This document shows, piece by piece, positions 9,102-15,723 of a stretch of DNA of 64,000 nt. A model generated the notes under the pieces. The model worked only from the letters and a program-made list of their open reading frames with translations, was not told the origin of the DNA and did not search any database. The stretch lies in the NCBI GenBank assembly GCA_003599865.1, contig QZKS01000026.1:1-64000 (forward strand), written 5' to 3'. Position 1 is the stretch's first letter. Each line of letters starts with the position of its first letter. Position numbers and translations under genes: made by a program. Source of the DNA: Desulfobacteraceae bacterium (GTDB lineage: Bacteria > Desulfobacterota > Desulfobacteria > Desulfobacterales > SURF-7).

Positions 9102-9587
9102 TCAGAGAGCGGTGCTAAGCTGGCCTAAGGTATCTATTATAGAATTCCAATTTACAACGAACAGATATGTAACACCTATTATCCAAATAATAACAATACA
9201 CCACATTATGAAATTTGTATTTACGCCAATAATCCCAAATTCTTTGGAGTATTTTTTGCCTCTTTCTTCTATCTCTAAATCTTTTTGCAAGATACTCCAA
9301 GTCGGTTCAATACTTTCAGGATTTAGACGTTTAGTTTCTACAGAAATAAATATCTTTCGTAAAAAATATATAGTTTTACATTGATTATGACATACATTTT
9401 CGAGTTGGAGTAGTGTTAGGTAGCCAAGCAAGAAGCCTACAACAATTATAACCTTAATTTGAATAGACGCATCAAGCATAATTACTGACGCTATTAAAAA
9501 TGAAATAATTGTAACAATGAGCAACTGAAAGAAGAAAACCTTAATAAATACATTGTAAAAATTAATTTCTTTATTTTCGTCGTTCAT
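9102..9587 (-). CDS. Hypothetical multi-pass membrane protein (AT-rich cargo gene)
   Basis: 161 residues, not recognised. Hydrophobic stretches near residues 14-37 (FIKVFFFQLLIVTIISFLIASVI), 45-62 (VIIVVGFLLGYLTLLQL) and 126-150 (FIMWCIVIIWIIGVTYLFVVNW) predict three transmembrane helices. A charged central region (ETKRLNPESIEPTWSILQKDLEIEERGKKYSKEFG) probably lies on the cytoplasmic side. Codon use and base composition are strongly AT-biased compared with neighbours, which suggests recent acquisition. The gene lies 20 bases downstream of the 9608-10123 gene on the same strand, and the two may form a unit. No catalytic motif was seen. Confidence 0.7.
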   Translation of the reverse strand: MNDENKEINFYNVFIKVFFFQLLIVTIISFLIASVIMLDASIQIKVIIVVGFLLGYLTLLQLENVCHNQCKTIYFLRKIFISVETKRLNPESIEPTWSILQKDLEIEERGKKYSKEFGIIGVNTNFIMWCIVIIWIIGVTYLFVVNWNSIIDTLGQLSTAL

Positions 9588-9607
9588 GCTTCTCCAGTTT
9601 AATCCGT

Positions 9608-10123
9608 TTATTTCCCTGCGGTCATTATTGCGCGTCTGTCTTCTTGAATCTGCCTTCTTGATTCTTCATCGGCAGCCAAGGCTGAAGTATACTTTTGATA
9701 AAGATTTTGAATTTTCTTATTTAGTTTATGGATTTCAATCAATTTAATTTCAAGCCCTTCCGGATTAAGTTTATCATATTCATCATGTTCATTTGGAAGT
9801 TCTGGTCTTATACTATTTACTGCTTTTTGATCCATGTTATAATTATCTTTCCACTTCTTCATAATGCTTGAGTCTGTAAGGCCTCTTGTTGCGTTCAGTC
9901 TTATTCTTGACTGATTGCTGGTTTCCATTTGTTCAAGCAATTTATTGAAGTCAGAAAGTGCATCTGCAATAGATCGTTTTAATTCAATACGCAAATCAAG
10001 CACTTTGATTTGGTTAACCTTTTTATAACTCTTATAGCTCACTATTGCGCCAGCTATTCCAGTAAATGAACCTATTAATCCAGAACCTAATGCAATTTCG
10101 TTGAACCATTCAGATATAGGCAT
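9608..10123 (-). CDS. Hypothetical membrane-anchored coiled-coil protein (cargo gene)
   Basis: 171 residues, not recognised. The N-terminus (EIALGSGLIGSFTGIAGAIVSYKSYKK) is a single probable membrane segment. The rest is soluble, charged and largely helical (LDLRIELKRSIADALSDFNKLLEQME and KLIEIHKLNKKIQNLYQKY), suggesting a coiled coil. ATG at 10123 is chosen because GAGG lies 6 bases upstream. The longer reading from 10174 begins inside the REP at 10146-10181. It is probably co-expressed with the three-helix membrane gene downstream. Function is unknown; small paired membrane/coiled-coil genes inside mobile segments are sometimes defence or competition genes, but nothing here proves that. Confidence 0.7.
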   Translation of the reverse strand: MPISEWFNEIALGSGLIGSFTGIAGAIVSYKSYKKVNQIKVLDLRIELKRSIADALSDFNKLLEQMETSNQSRIRLNATRGLTDSSIMKKWKDNYNMDQKAVNSIRPELPNEHDEYDKLNPEGLEIKLIEIHKLNKKIQNLYQKYTSALAADEESRRQIQEDRRAIMTAGK

Positions 10124-10145
10124 ATTTACCTCATATATATAAAAT

Positions 10146-10181
10146 AGCCATGTAGGATGTGCTTTTAAGCGCATCTTCCTT
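10146..10181 (+). repeat. REP copy 3 (downstream of RAYT remnant 2)
   Basis: AGCCATGTAGGATGTGCTTT then TAAGCGCATCTTCCTT differs from REP copy 1 at one position. It abuts the stop codon region of RAYT remnant 2 (stop at 10184-10186), the normal position of a 3' REP. Confidence 0.85.
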
Positions 10182-10183
10182 GT

Positions 10184-10394
10184 TCACTCACCATAAAAAA
10201 CTTCTGATCCGGCTCCCACACTTCCGCCCCATTCCTTAGGATAAATACCCATCTTCACATAACGGTGAAATGTTGAATATGGCCATGTTCTTACTTCGTT
10301 AACCAATTCGTGTTTCACTGGGTTAAAGCGGTAAGTTACCACAGTAAAAAAAGAATGTTCCGCCCGGGTGGTGTTCTCTGCGATAATTTGTCAT
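10184..10394 (-). pseudogene. RAYT remnant 2: internally deleted and frameshifted transposase
   Basis: ATG at 10394 starts MTNYRREHHPGGTFFF. An extra base in the T run then shifts the frame relative to remnant 1, and after about 22 codons the DNA jumps directly to the RAYT C-terminus: FNPVKHELVNEVRTWPYSTF, then HRYVKMGIYPKEWGG, ending TGA at 10184-10186. The HUH motif and the rest of the catalytic core are deleted. The first about 75 bases of coding DNA and about 55 bases upstream are almost identical to remnant 1, so the two are duplicate copies of one element that decayed differently. Confidence 0.85.
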
Positions 10395-10413
10395 TAAATT
10401 TAAACATCATATT

Positions 10414-10518
10414 TCAAGAAAGATGCGCTTGAAAGCTCATCCTACCAGGCTCCTCATACCAAACAAACGCGTCATTGATTTCCGCTTCCGCTTCGGGCCG
10501 GATTATCAATTCATGCAT
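10414..10518 (-). pseudogene. ParE/RelE-family toxin truncated by REP copy 4
   Basis: ATG at 10518 overlaps the antitoxin stop by 8 bases (ATGCATGA), the usual arrangement of these modules. The frame reads MHELIIRPEAEAEINDAFVWYEE, the typical first beta strand and helix of a ParE/RelE toxin, then enters the REP and stops at 10414 after 34 residues. A full toxin is about 95-105 residues, so the catalytic C-terminal part is missing. The lost part was not found beyond the other REPs, so it was deleted rather than simply split. Confidence 0.75.
10418..10451 (-). repeat. REP copy 4 (upstream of RAYT remnant 2), interrupting a toxin gene
   Basis: GAAAGATGCGCTTGAAAGCT then CATCCTACCAGGCT is inverted relative to REP copy 3 and 24 bases upstream of the remnant 2 ATG, as in remnant 1. 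Its outer end (10451) falls inside the reading frame of a ParE/RelE-like toxin. Confidence 0.8.
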
Positions 10519-10738
10519 TACGTCTTTTCCCAATTCGTCCGAGAACGATATCCCAAGGCTCGCCCTGATTGGGATCACGGTGATAAGCGTCCAAACGGTT
10601 ATCCAGCTCAATTTTTTGTTCTTTTGATAGCTGAATAGCGTCCGGAATCTGTGCAATACTATCCCAGATATCATCAACCAATTGTATACGTTCAGATATG
10701 CTCAAATTTAAAATGTCTGATTTTGCTAATGTCCCCAT
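10511..10738 (-). CDS. Addiction-module antitoxin (orphaned)
   Basis: 75 residues, complete. The sequence SDILNLSISERIQLVDDIWDS and ELDNRLDAYHRDPNQGEPWD follows the conserved pattern of the addiction-module component/antitoxin family normally encoded just upstream of a RelE/ParE toxin (ILxLSxxERxxLvxxIWdS, then ELdxRLxxxxxxPxxxxxW). Such antitoxins bind and neutralise the toxin and repress their operon. Here the toxin is truncated, so only an antitoxin is left; it may persist as an anti-addiction remnant or be decaying. Confidence 0.8.
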   Translation of the reverse strand: MGTLAKSDILNLSISERIQLVDDIWDSIAQIPDAIQLSKEQKIELDNRLDAYHRDPNQGEPWDIVLGRIGKRRNA

Positions 10739-10807
10739 AATATTACCGCCTTCATAATTTTGGATATAGGCACGAGACCTAAAAAACTTCGAACGATCAT
10801 TAATCCG

Positions 10808-11017
10808 CTATTCAATCGAATCATCCGGAAAAATCGCCTCCCTATCCGCCAGATCCTTTCCAAGCCCCTTGATAATTTTTCGCATGGTCTCCAGTCTGCA
10901 GGGCATCCCATCTTCAATTCGACCAATTGTAATCGATGAAACTTTCGCCTTACGCGCAAGCTCCGCCTTGCTCAGCATGATTTCTTCCCTGAATTTTTTC
11001 AGATTATTTTGACCCAT
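10808..11017 (-). CDS. Small XRE-family helix-turn-helix regulator
   Basis: 69 residues with one Cro/XRE helix-turn-helix (FREEIMLSKAELARKAKVSS then ITIGRIEDG, about residues 9-38) and a short C-terminal tail (IIKGLGKDLADREAIFPDD). ATG at 11017 is preferred over 11074 because GGAG lies 6 bases before it. It is divergent from the HU-like gene, with 132 bases between them. It most likely acts as a DNA-binding autoregulator of this accessory region, but no target or operator was recognised. Confidence 0.8.
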   Translation of the reverse strand: MGQNNLKKFREEIMLSKAELARKAKVSSITIGRIEDGMPCRLETMRKIIKGLGKDLADREAIFPDDSIE

Positions 11018-11149
11018 TTTATCTCCGGAAAAATATTTGATGATAACTATCCAATATTTCTTGACAAAATTCAAGAGATAAAATACCCTGCATCAAAAAA
11101 TATTCCGAGTAAACAACTCTTTATCCGAAAACCAAGAAGGGAATCCAAT

Positions 11150-11428
11150 ATGAACAAGCTGGAACTCATTGACGCATTACGGTCGGAAACCAAAATATCA
11201 AAACCGGAAGCGGCGAAAATCGTCGATCTGTTTTTCAATGAAATATCAGAGGCTCTTGCGAAAGAAGACAGGGTCGAAATTCGGGGGTTGTGTTCTTTCT
11301 TTGTAAAAAAGTATGGTTCATATACCGGTCGGAATCCGAAAACCGGCGAGAAAGTGACCATTGCGCCGAAAAAGCTGCCGTTTTTCAAATGCGGGAAGGA
11401 GTTGAAAGAGCGGGTGGATCATCAATAA
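11150..11428 (+). CDS. HU/IHF-family DNA-binding protein (accessory copy)
   Basis: 92 residues covering the full HU/IHF fold: a helical dimerisation part (MNKLELIDALRSETKISKPEAA), beta arms and the DNA-intercalating tip GRNPKTGEKV, ending KLPFFKCGKELKERV. HU proteins bend and compact DNA. ATG at 11150 follows AAGAAGGG; the upstream extension to 11009 has no family similarity and overlaps the divergent regulator. Its sequence differs clearly from the second HU at 59606-59878, so the cell has at least two HU-type proteins. It lies 40 bases before the Sec-DsbA gene, possibly in the same operon. Confidence 0.9.
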   Translation: MNKLELIDALRSETKISKPEAAKIVDLFFNEISEALAKEDRVEIRGLCSFFVKKYGSYTGRNPKTGEKVTIAPKKLPFFKCGKELKERVDHQ

Positions 11429-11468
11429 TACAGAACATGATTCAGCAGCCGAAAGATAAGAGGAATTC

Positions 11469-12092
11469 ATGACCGGAAAAGCAATCCTTGAAATATTTTC
11501 CGACTACATTTGACCTTGGTGTTATTTCATTACCGGGCGTATTGAAAAACTTCAAAAAGAGTTTGATATTGAAATCCAGTGGGTAGAGTTTCCCTTACAT
11601 CCCCATATTCCAGAGGGTGGGTTAACATTTGATGAACTGTTGGCGGGACGCAATATTGATATACATCAGATGATGACGCACTTAAAGAATGTCGCCGGCC
11701 AGGTGAACCTGCCATTAAATGATCCGAAAAGAGCATATAACACTCGTTTAGCGCAAGAAGTTGGAAAGTGGGCAGGGGCTCACGGGAAAGGCGATGAATT
11801 CCATAATGCCGTATTCAGCGCTTATTTTGTTGATTCGAAAAATATCAGTGATCCATTGATCCTGATTGACCTGGCTGAATCAGTGGGACTTTCCAAAGAT
11901 GATGCCCGGAAAGTAATAGCCAACAGAACATCTAAAGAAGCTGTTGATCAAGATTGGTCTCGTTCGCGTGAAGTGTTTATTTCATCAGTGCCTACATTTT
12001 TAATAAATGAACAAAGACTGGTTGGCGCTCAGTCATATGAAGTCTTGAAACAATTTATGATCAATAACAAGGTAGAAAAAAAACCAGTTTAA
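11469..12092 (+). CDS. DsbA/FrnE-family thiol oxidoreductase, candidate selenoprotein (UPWC active site)
   Basis: One frame runs from ATG 11469 (GAGG 5-8 bases upstream) to TAA at 12092, interrupted only by TGA at 11511-11513. Reading TGA as selenocysteine gives 207 residues: EIFSDYI-U-PWCY places Sec15 exactly at the first position of the family's CPWC motif, with resolving Cys18. The rest is a complete DsbA-family domain with the helical insert (FPLHPHIPEGGLTFDELLAG) and the cis-Pro loop SSVPTFLIN (Pro175). Downstream of TGA lies a SECIS-like hairpin (11521-11550). There is no signal peptide, so it is cytoplasmic. Known: Sec-containing DsbA-like proteins occur in anaerobic deltaproteobacteria. 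Inferred: Sec insertion here. The alternative is a nonsense pseudogene or TTG start at 11640, which would lack the active site. Confidence 0.85.
11521..11550 (+). promoter_or_regulatory. Bacterial SECIS-like stem-loop
   Basis: It starts 8 nt after the UGA. GTT-(A)-TTTCA pairs with TGAAAAAC (8 bp with one bulged A), then a U-U mismatch, then UAC/GUA closes a 5-nt apical loop CGGGC. The loop begins 21 nt after the UGA and has a G in its first two positions. These are the properties known for bacterial SECIS elements bound by SelB. Folding was done by eye only. Confidence 0.7.
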
Positions 12093-12150
12093 GAAATGGT
12101 TCGAATCGGTCTGTATCATCGTAAACACATTCAAATAAAGGATACTTATA

Positions 12151-12795
12151 TTGTTTTTCAGCTTCTTGCAAAAGATTTTTGTTTCAGAAAAAATATTGCC
12201 CTATATTTTTGTTGCCGGTATTCCCGCATTGTTGTTCTATGCTTTTTCCCTGATCGGTTTATCCTATGCAGGGTTTGGTATTATGGAGATCATAAAGGAT
12301 CCCGCACAGCAAACCGGGCAATCCAGTTTTCTTGGATTCCTATCCAATATCGGAATTTGGCTGTGGGTTTCCGCGGGCGCAATCAGTTTGTTTCACGCCT
12401 TGACTTATGGCTTGCAAACCAATGCCGCCCGTAAAGAGTTACTCCTTTTAGCAGGCGTGTTATCCATGATTCTGGCCATTGATGATTTCTTCATGATTCA
12501 TGATCGATATGTCAATCAAAACATTTGCTATCTTGCATACGCTGTTTGTGCAGGGCTTTTACTTTTGCGTCATTTTAAACAGATAATAGAGATTGACGGT
12601 TTTTCATTCCTTCTATTTGGGTCATTGCTCGCGCTATCCATTTTAACGGACTTACTGGACGGGTATATCCCGTTCCGATATAAATACGTCCAAATATTTG
12701 AAGAAGGTTTTAAATTTGTTGGTGCAGCTACGTGGTTATATTTCAGCTGCCGCATCGTATGCTTTCAATCGCTACCTTCTGCAGCAAAACAATAA
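12151..12795 (+). CDS. Hypothetical six-helix membrane protein with DDFFMIHD motif
   Basis: 214 residues, not assigned to a family. Six hydrophobic segments are visible: IFVAGIPALLFYAFSLIGLS, LSNIGIWLWVSAGAISLFHA, LLLLAGVLSMILAI, YLAYAVCAGLLLL, FLLFGSLLALSIL and FVGAATWLYFSCRIVCF. Helix 3 runs into an acidic/His motif (AIDDFFMIHDRY), and a second acidic patch (TDLLDGY, FEEGFKFVG) follows helix 5, a pattern that could form a membrane metal site. The start is TTG at 12151 with AAAGGA 8-9 bases upstream; a stop lies just above it. It is 58 bases after the Sec-DsbA gene on the same strand. Confidence 0.7.
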   Translation: MFFSFLQKIFVSEKILPYIFVAGIPALLFYAFSLIGLSYAGFGIMEIIKDPAQQTGQSSFLGFLSNIGIWLWVSAGAISLFHALTYGLQTNAARKELLLLAGVLSMILAIDDFFMIHDRYVNQNICYLAYAVCAGLLLLRHFKQIIEIDGFSFLLFGSLLALSILTDLLDGYIPFRYKYVQIFEEGFKFVGAATWLYFSCRIVCFQSLPSAAKQ

Positions 12796-12869
12796 TGAAA
12801 CCCGATAATTGATCAAACAACCGCAGAGAGCGAATACAAGCACCATTCCGGCACCCCGGCATCAAATAT

Positions 12870-12909
12870 AAAAAGGATATCAAATCATTACGAGTTGATA
12901 TCCTTTTTT
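12870..12909. terminator. Bidirectional terminator between convergent genes
   Basis: AAAAAGGATATCAA (12870-12883) pairs with TTGATATCCTTTTTT (12895-12909), a perfect 14-bp stem with A/T tails on both sides. It ends the plus-strand membrane gene and the minus-strand GIY-YIG gene. Confidence 0.9.
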
Positions 12910-12963
12910 ATTTTTTTCAAACCAACCGGAAATTCGCTTTTTTCGGTCTTGTTGAAACGGTCG

Positions 12964-13476
12964 CTATTCCTCTTTTTTCTCAGGAGTCTTCTGTACCGCT
13001 TTTTTCCCTGCTTTCGCTTTGCCGGAAGCCTTTTTCACAGTGGCTTTCCTTTTCGCAGCTTTCTTTTTTGAGACTGACTTTTTCTTGGTCGCTTTTTTCC
13101 CGGCTGCCTTTTTGGGTTTGGCATCACCGTTGATCATTTTTTCGATTGCATTGGTGAGTCCTTTAATCTGCTTCAATACCGCATCTACCAGCTCTTTTCT
13201 GATGGACATGATCGTTTCATCCTTTCTGTTGGTAAGTTCAAGTTTTTTTCGACTGGAAGGGACCTGTTTCACCCTGTATTCCAGTTTCAGTGCCTGGCTC
13301 ATTGTCATTTCGGAACTGACACCGACCAGCGTTACCGGCCTTCGGGATCTTGTATATTTTGCCCCCTTTCCTGCGTTATGTACCGCCAGTCTGTTGTTCA
13401 GGTTATTGGTTATTCCGCAGTACAGGGACTGATCGGAACATTGCACCAGATACACCAGCCATTTCCGTTCACTCAT
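12964..13476 (-). CDS. GIY-YIG nuclease-like protein with histone-H1-like Lys/Ala tail
   Basis: 170 residues in two parts. Residues 1-85 are a small UPF0213-type GIY-YIG domain (WLVYLVQCSDQSLYCGITNN, HNAGKGAKYTRSRRPV, ALKLEYRVKQ); the GIY and YIG positions read VYL and YCG. After a short helical linker (MSIRKELVDAVLKQIKGLTNAI), about the last 50 residues are a Lys/Ala/Ser tail (KKAAGKKATKKKSVSKKKAA, KRKATVKKASGKAKAGKKAV), like bacterial histone-H1 proteins. At 13209 an in-frame ATG has AAAGGA 10 bases upstream, so the linker plus tail could also be made as a separate 80-aa protein. Start 13476 is chosen over 13479 by spacing from GGA. Confidence 0.82.
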   Translation of the reverse strand: MSERKWLVYLVQCSDQSLYCGITNNLNNRLAVHNAGKGAKYTRSRRPVTLVGVSSEMTMSQALKLEYRVKQVPSSRKKLELTNRKDETIMSIRKELVDAVLKQIKGLTNAIEKMINGDAKPKKAAGKKATKKKSVSKKKAAKRKATVKKASGKAKAGKKAVQKTPEKKEE

Positions 13477-13549
13477 CATTCCGGGCTCTCATGGATCGGG
13501 AAAACAATCATCGATCTTGCCGATTCGTTAGCTTCCGCAAAAGCACCCC

Positions 13550-15268
13550 CTATTCCGCCACATCCTCAACAACGACCTGGGCGGTCTTTTTCCCGTTCCA
13601 GTGGTTCCATCGCAGACGAAACGCCATTTTACCGAACCTTTCAATATTCATGGTCTCCGGAGCGGCATTGAAATGAATGCCGTTCAACAATGGTCCGGTT
13701 GTGTGTCCGATGCGCATGCGCCGATGATGGTTGCCGACCAGCGAAGAGAATCGAACCCGGACATCCCGCGCCATGAACAAAGGCTCCCGGTTTTTTTTGC
13801 CGAATGGCTGCAGAGAGTCCAGCTCTTCCATGATCCGGTCCGAAACCTGATTCAGGTTCAGCTCCTTGTCAATCAGAATGGTCGGCCTTGCGGTTTCCGG
13901 CTGAATCATTTTTTCCGCGATATTTTCAAATTCCTGCCGGAAGGCATCAAACCGTTCCGGCAGCACGCTCAATCCGGCCGCCATTTTATGCCCGCCAAAG
14001 GCCTCCAGCAGATCGGAACAGGAAGAAAGGGCCTGATACAGATCAAACTCCGGGATACCTCTGGCAGAACCCTTCCAGGGTAACTGTTTTTCCGAAAACA
14101 GGATGACCGGACGGTAAAACTCTTCCGCGACCCTGGATGCCACAACCCCCAGCAGACCGACATGCCAGTTTTTATGCGATAAAACAATGGTTTTTCTTTC
14201 CAGAATCTTTGGATAATCTTTAATGAAACGATGAATATCGTCCAGGATCTCTTTTTCAATGATCTGCCTGCTGCGGTTCAATTCTCCTAAATTTCGTGCA
14301 GCCTCTTCCGCAGATCCAGGGTCCTGGGCCAGGAGGAGCTGAACCGCCAGATCCGCGTGGCGCATTCTTCCGGCCGCATTCAAACGGGGAGCCAGTCGGA
14401 ACGCAATATCGCCGGGCTCCACAAACTGTTTCCCCAGGTTGCAGGTATCGATGAGCGCCTTGATCCCCACCCGTTTTCCGGAATTGATCACTTCCAGACC
14501 TTTTTTTACCAGAACACGATTTTCCGCAATCAGGGGAACCAGATCGGCAATGGTACCCAGGGCAACCAGATCGCACATCTCTTTCAGATTCGGCTCCGGA
14601 TAATGATTCCAGTGATTCATATCCCGCAGATGCTTCCGGACCGCTGCAAGAAGATAAAATGCCACCCCGACCCCTGCCAGATGTTCCAGACCGGATTCAC
14701 AATCCATCCGGTCCGGATTGATCACCGCCAGCGCATTGGGCAGAGAATCGGTGATCCGGTGGTGATCGGTTACGATCACATCAATATGGGAATGGTTTGC
14801 CGCTTCGACCGCCTCATGGCTGGAAATGCCGCAGTCTACGGTAATGATCAATCGGATCCGGTCCGGAACGGCAATACCGGAAATATGCTGCAACCGCATT
14901 CCATATCCTTCCCGGACGCGATGGGGAATGTAATAGGAAACATCGGCTCCTGCATTTTTCAGGAACTGAAATACCATGGTGACGGCGGTAATCCCGTCCA
15001 CATCATAATCCCCAAAAACCAGAATCCTTTCCTGGTCTTTTACGGCAGCAGCAATTCTGGCTGCGGCAATTTCAATGTCCTGAACACAAAAAGGAGAACT
15101 GATCCGCTGAAAGGAAGAATCAAAAAATGCAGAGAGCTCCTCGGATGACAGGATATTCCGATTGGCGAGTACCGTCGCCATAATCGGGCTGCATTTCAGG
15201 CAGCGGCAAATGCGTTTCACCATTCCCTCATCCGGGGTCAGGACTTTCCATTGTTTATCCATACACAC
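13550..15268 (-). CDS. recJ: Single-stranded-DNA-specific exonuclease RecJ
   Basis: 572 residues, typical for RecJ, a 5'-3' exonuclease of the DHH family acting in recombination and mismatch repair. Metal-binding motifs are clear: DYDVDG at residues 87-92, ITVDCGISS at about 142-150, VTDHH at 166-170, and the DHHA1 GGHKMAAG motif in the second domain, followed by a C-terminal OB-like domain. The start is taken as GTG at 15268 because AGGA lies 7 bases upstream; ATG at 15262 is the alternative. It is divergent from the DUF4911/miaB operon across 209 bases and is followed on the same strand by the GIY-YIG gene. Confidence 0.95.
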   Translation of the reverse strand: MCMDKQWKVLTPDEGMVKRICRCLKCSPIMATVLANRNILSSEELSAFFDSSFQRISSPFCVQDIEIAAARIAAAVKDQERILVFGDYDVDGITAVTMVFQFLKNAGADVSYYIPHRVREGYGMRLQHISGIAVPDRIRLIITVDCGISSHEAVEAANHSHIDVIVTDHHRITDSLPNALAVINPDRMDCESGLEHLAGVGVAFYLLAAVRKHLRDMNHWNHYPEPNLKEMCDLVALGTIADLVPLIAENRVLVKKGLEVINSGKRVGIKALIDTCNLGKQFVEPGDIAFRLAPRLNAAGRMRHADLAVQLLLAQDPGSAEEAARNLGELNRSRQIIEKEILDDIHRFIKDYPKILERKTIVLSHKNWHVGLLGVVASRVAEEFYRPVILFSEKQLPWKGSARGIPEFDLYQALSSCSDLLEAFGGHKMAAGLSVLPERFDAFRQEFENIAEKMIQPETARPTILIDKELNLNQVSDRIMEELDSLQPFGKKNREPLFMARDVRVRFSSLVGNHHRRMRIGHTTGPLLNGIHFNAAPETMNIERFGKMAFRLRWNHWNGKKTAQVVVEDVAE

Positions 15269-15324
15269 CGATCTATCCTATTCAGGGTTTTCGGACAACC
15301 ATAAAATGAATGCCTTTTTTTGTG

Positions 15325-15354
15325 TTGAAAAGACAAAGATGTTAATGCTATATT
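15325..15354 (+). promoter_or_regulatory. Candidate sigma-70 promoter for the DUF4911-miaB operon
   Basis: TTGAAA (15325-15330) and TATATT (15349-15354) are separated by 18 bases in the AT-rich gap between recJ and DUF4911. The expected transcript would carry a leader of about 115 bases. No experimental support is available. Confidence 0.35.
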
Positions 15355-15477
15355 TTTTTTAAGACAAAAGATTTTCCTGTTTTTCAGATGCAGTCCTTTG
15401 AGAAGCTCTTCAGAACCACCAACGCAATGAAGTGCAAGCCCGGTCTTACATGCTTTCGATAAAAGGAAAAGAATAGT

Positions 15478-15723
15478 TTGAAAACGACCAGACAGTATTA
15501 TCGTATCAACCGGCGGGACATATCGTTCCTCCGTTTTATCTTTGAAGCATATGACGGACTTGCCGTGATCAGTACGGTGGACCCGCAACAGGGAATCATT
15601 TCCGTGACAACGGCTCCCGGATGCCGGCACGAAACCGAGGCAATCATCCTGGGACTGAAAGATGAAATCATGATCGAAAAGGTTGATTTCCTGTCACCTG
15701 AAGGGTATGAGTTGGCCCTATGA
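15478..15723 (+). CDS. DUF4911 domain protein
   Basis: 81 residues with the DUF4911 pattern: an N-terminal strand (YYRINRRDISFLRFIFEAYD), then GLAVISTVDPQQGIISVTTAP and a C-terminal helix (EAIILGLKDEI). The family is short, of unknown function, and in anaerobes is often encoded just before miaB or related genes, as here. The start is TTG at 15478 with AAAAGGAAAA about 8 bases upstream. Its stop overlaps the miaB start by 4 bases (ATGA), which indicates translational coupling. Confidence 0.75.
   Translation: MKTTRQYYRINRRDISFLRFIFEAYDGLAVISTVDPQQGIISVTTAPGCRHETEAIILGLKDEIMIEKVDFLSPEGYELAL

Noticed and set aside
10423-10638. Plus-strand frame starting in REP copy 4
   Set aside because: It begins within the repeat and runs antisense to the truncated toxin and antitoxin; no support.
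11511-11513. TGA as an ordinary nonsense mutation in a DsbA pseudogene
   Set aside because: Not excluded, but disfavoured: the rest of the gene is intact, the TGA falls exactly on the active-site Cys and a SECIS-like hairpin follows.
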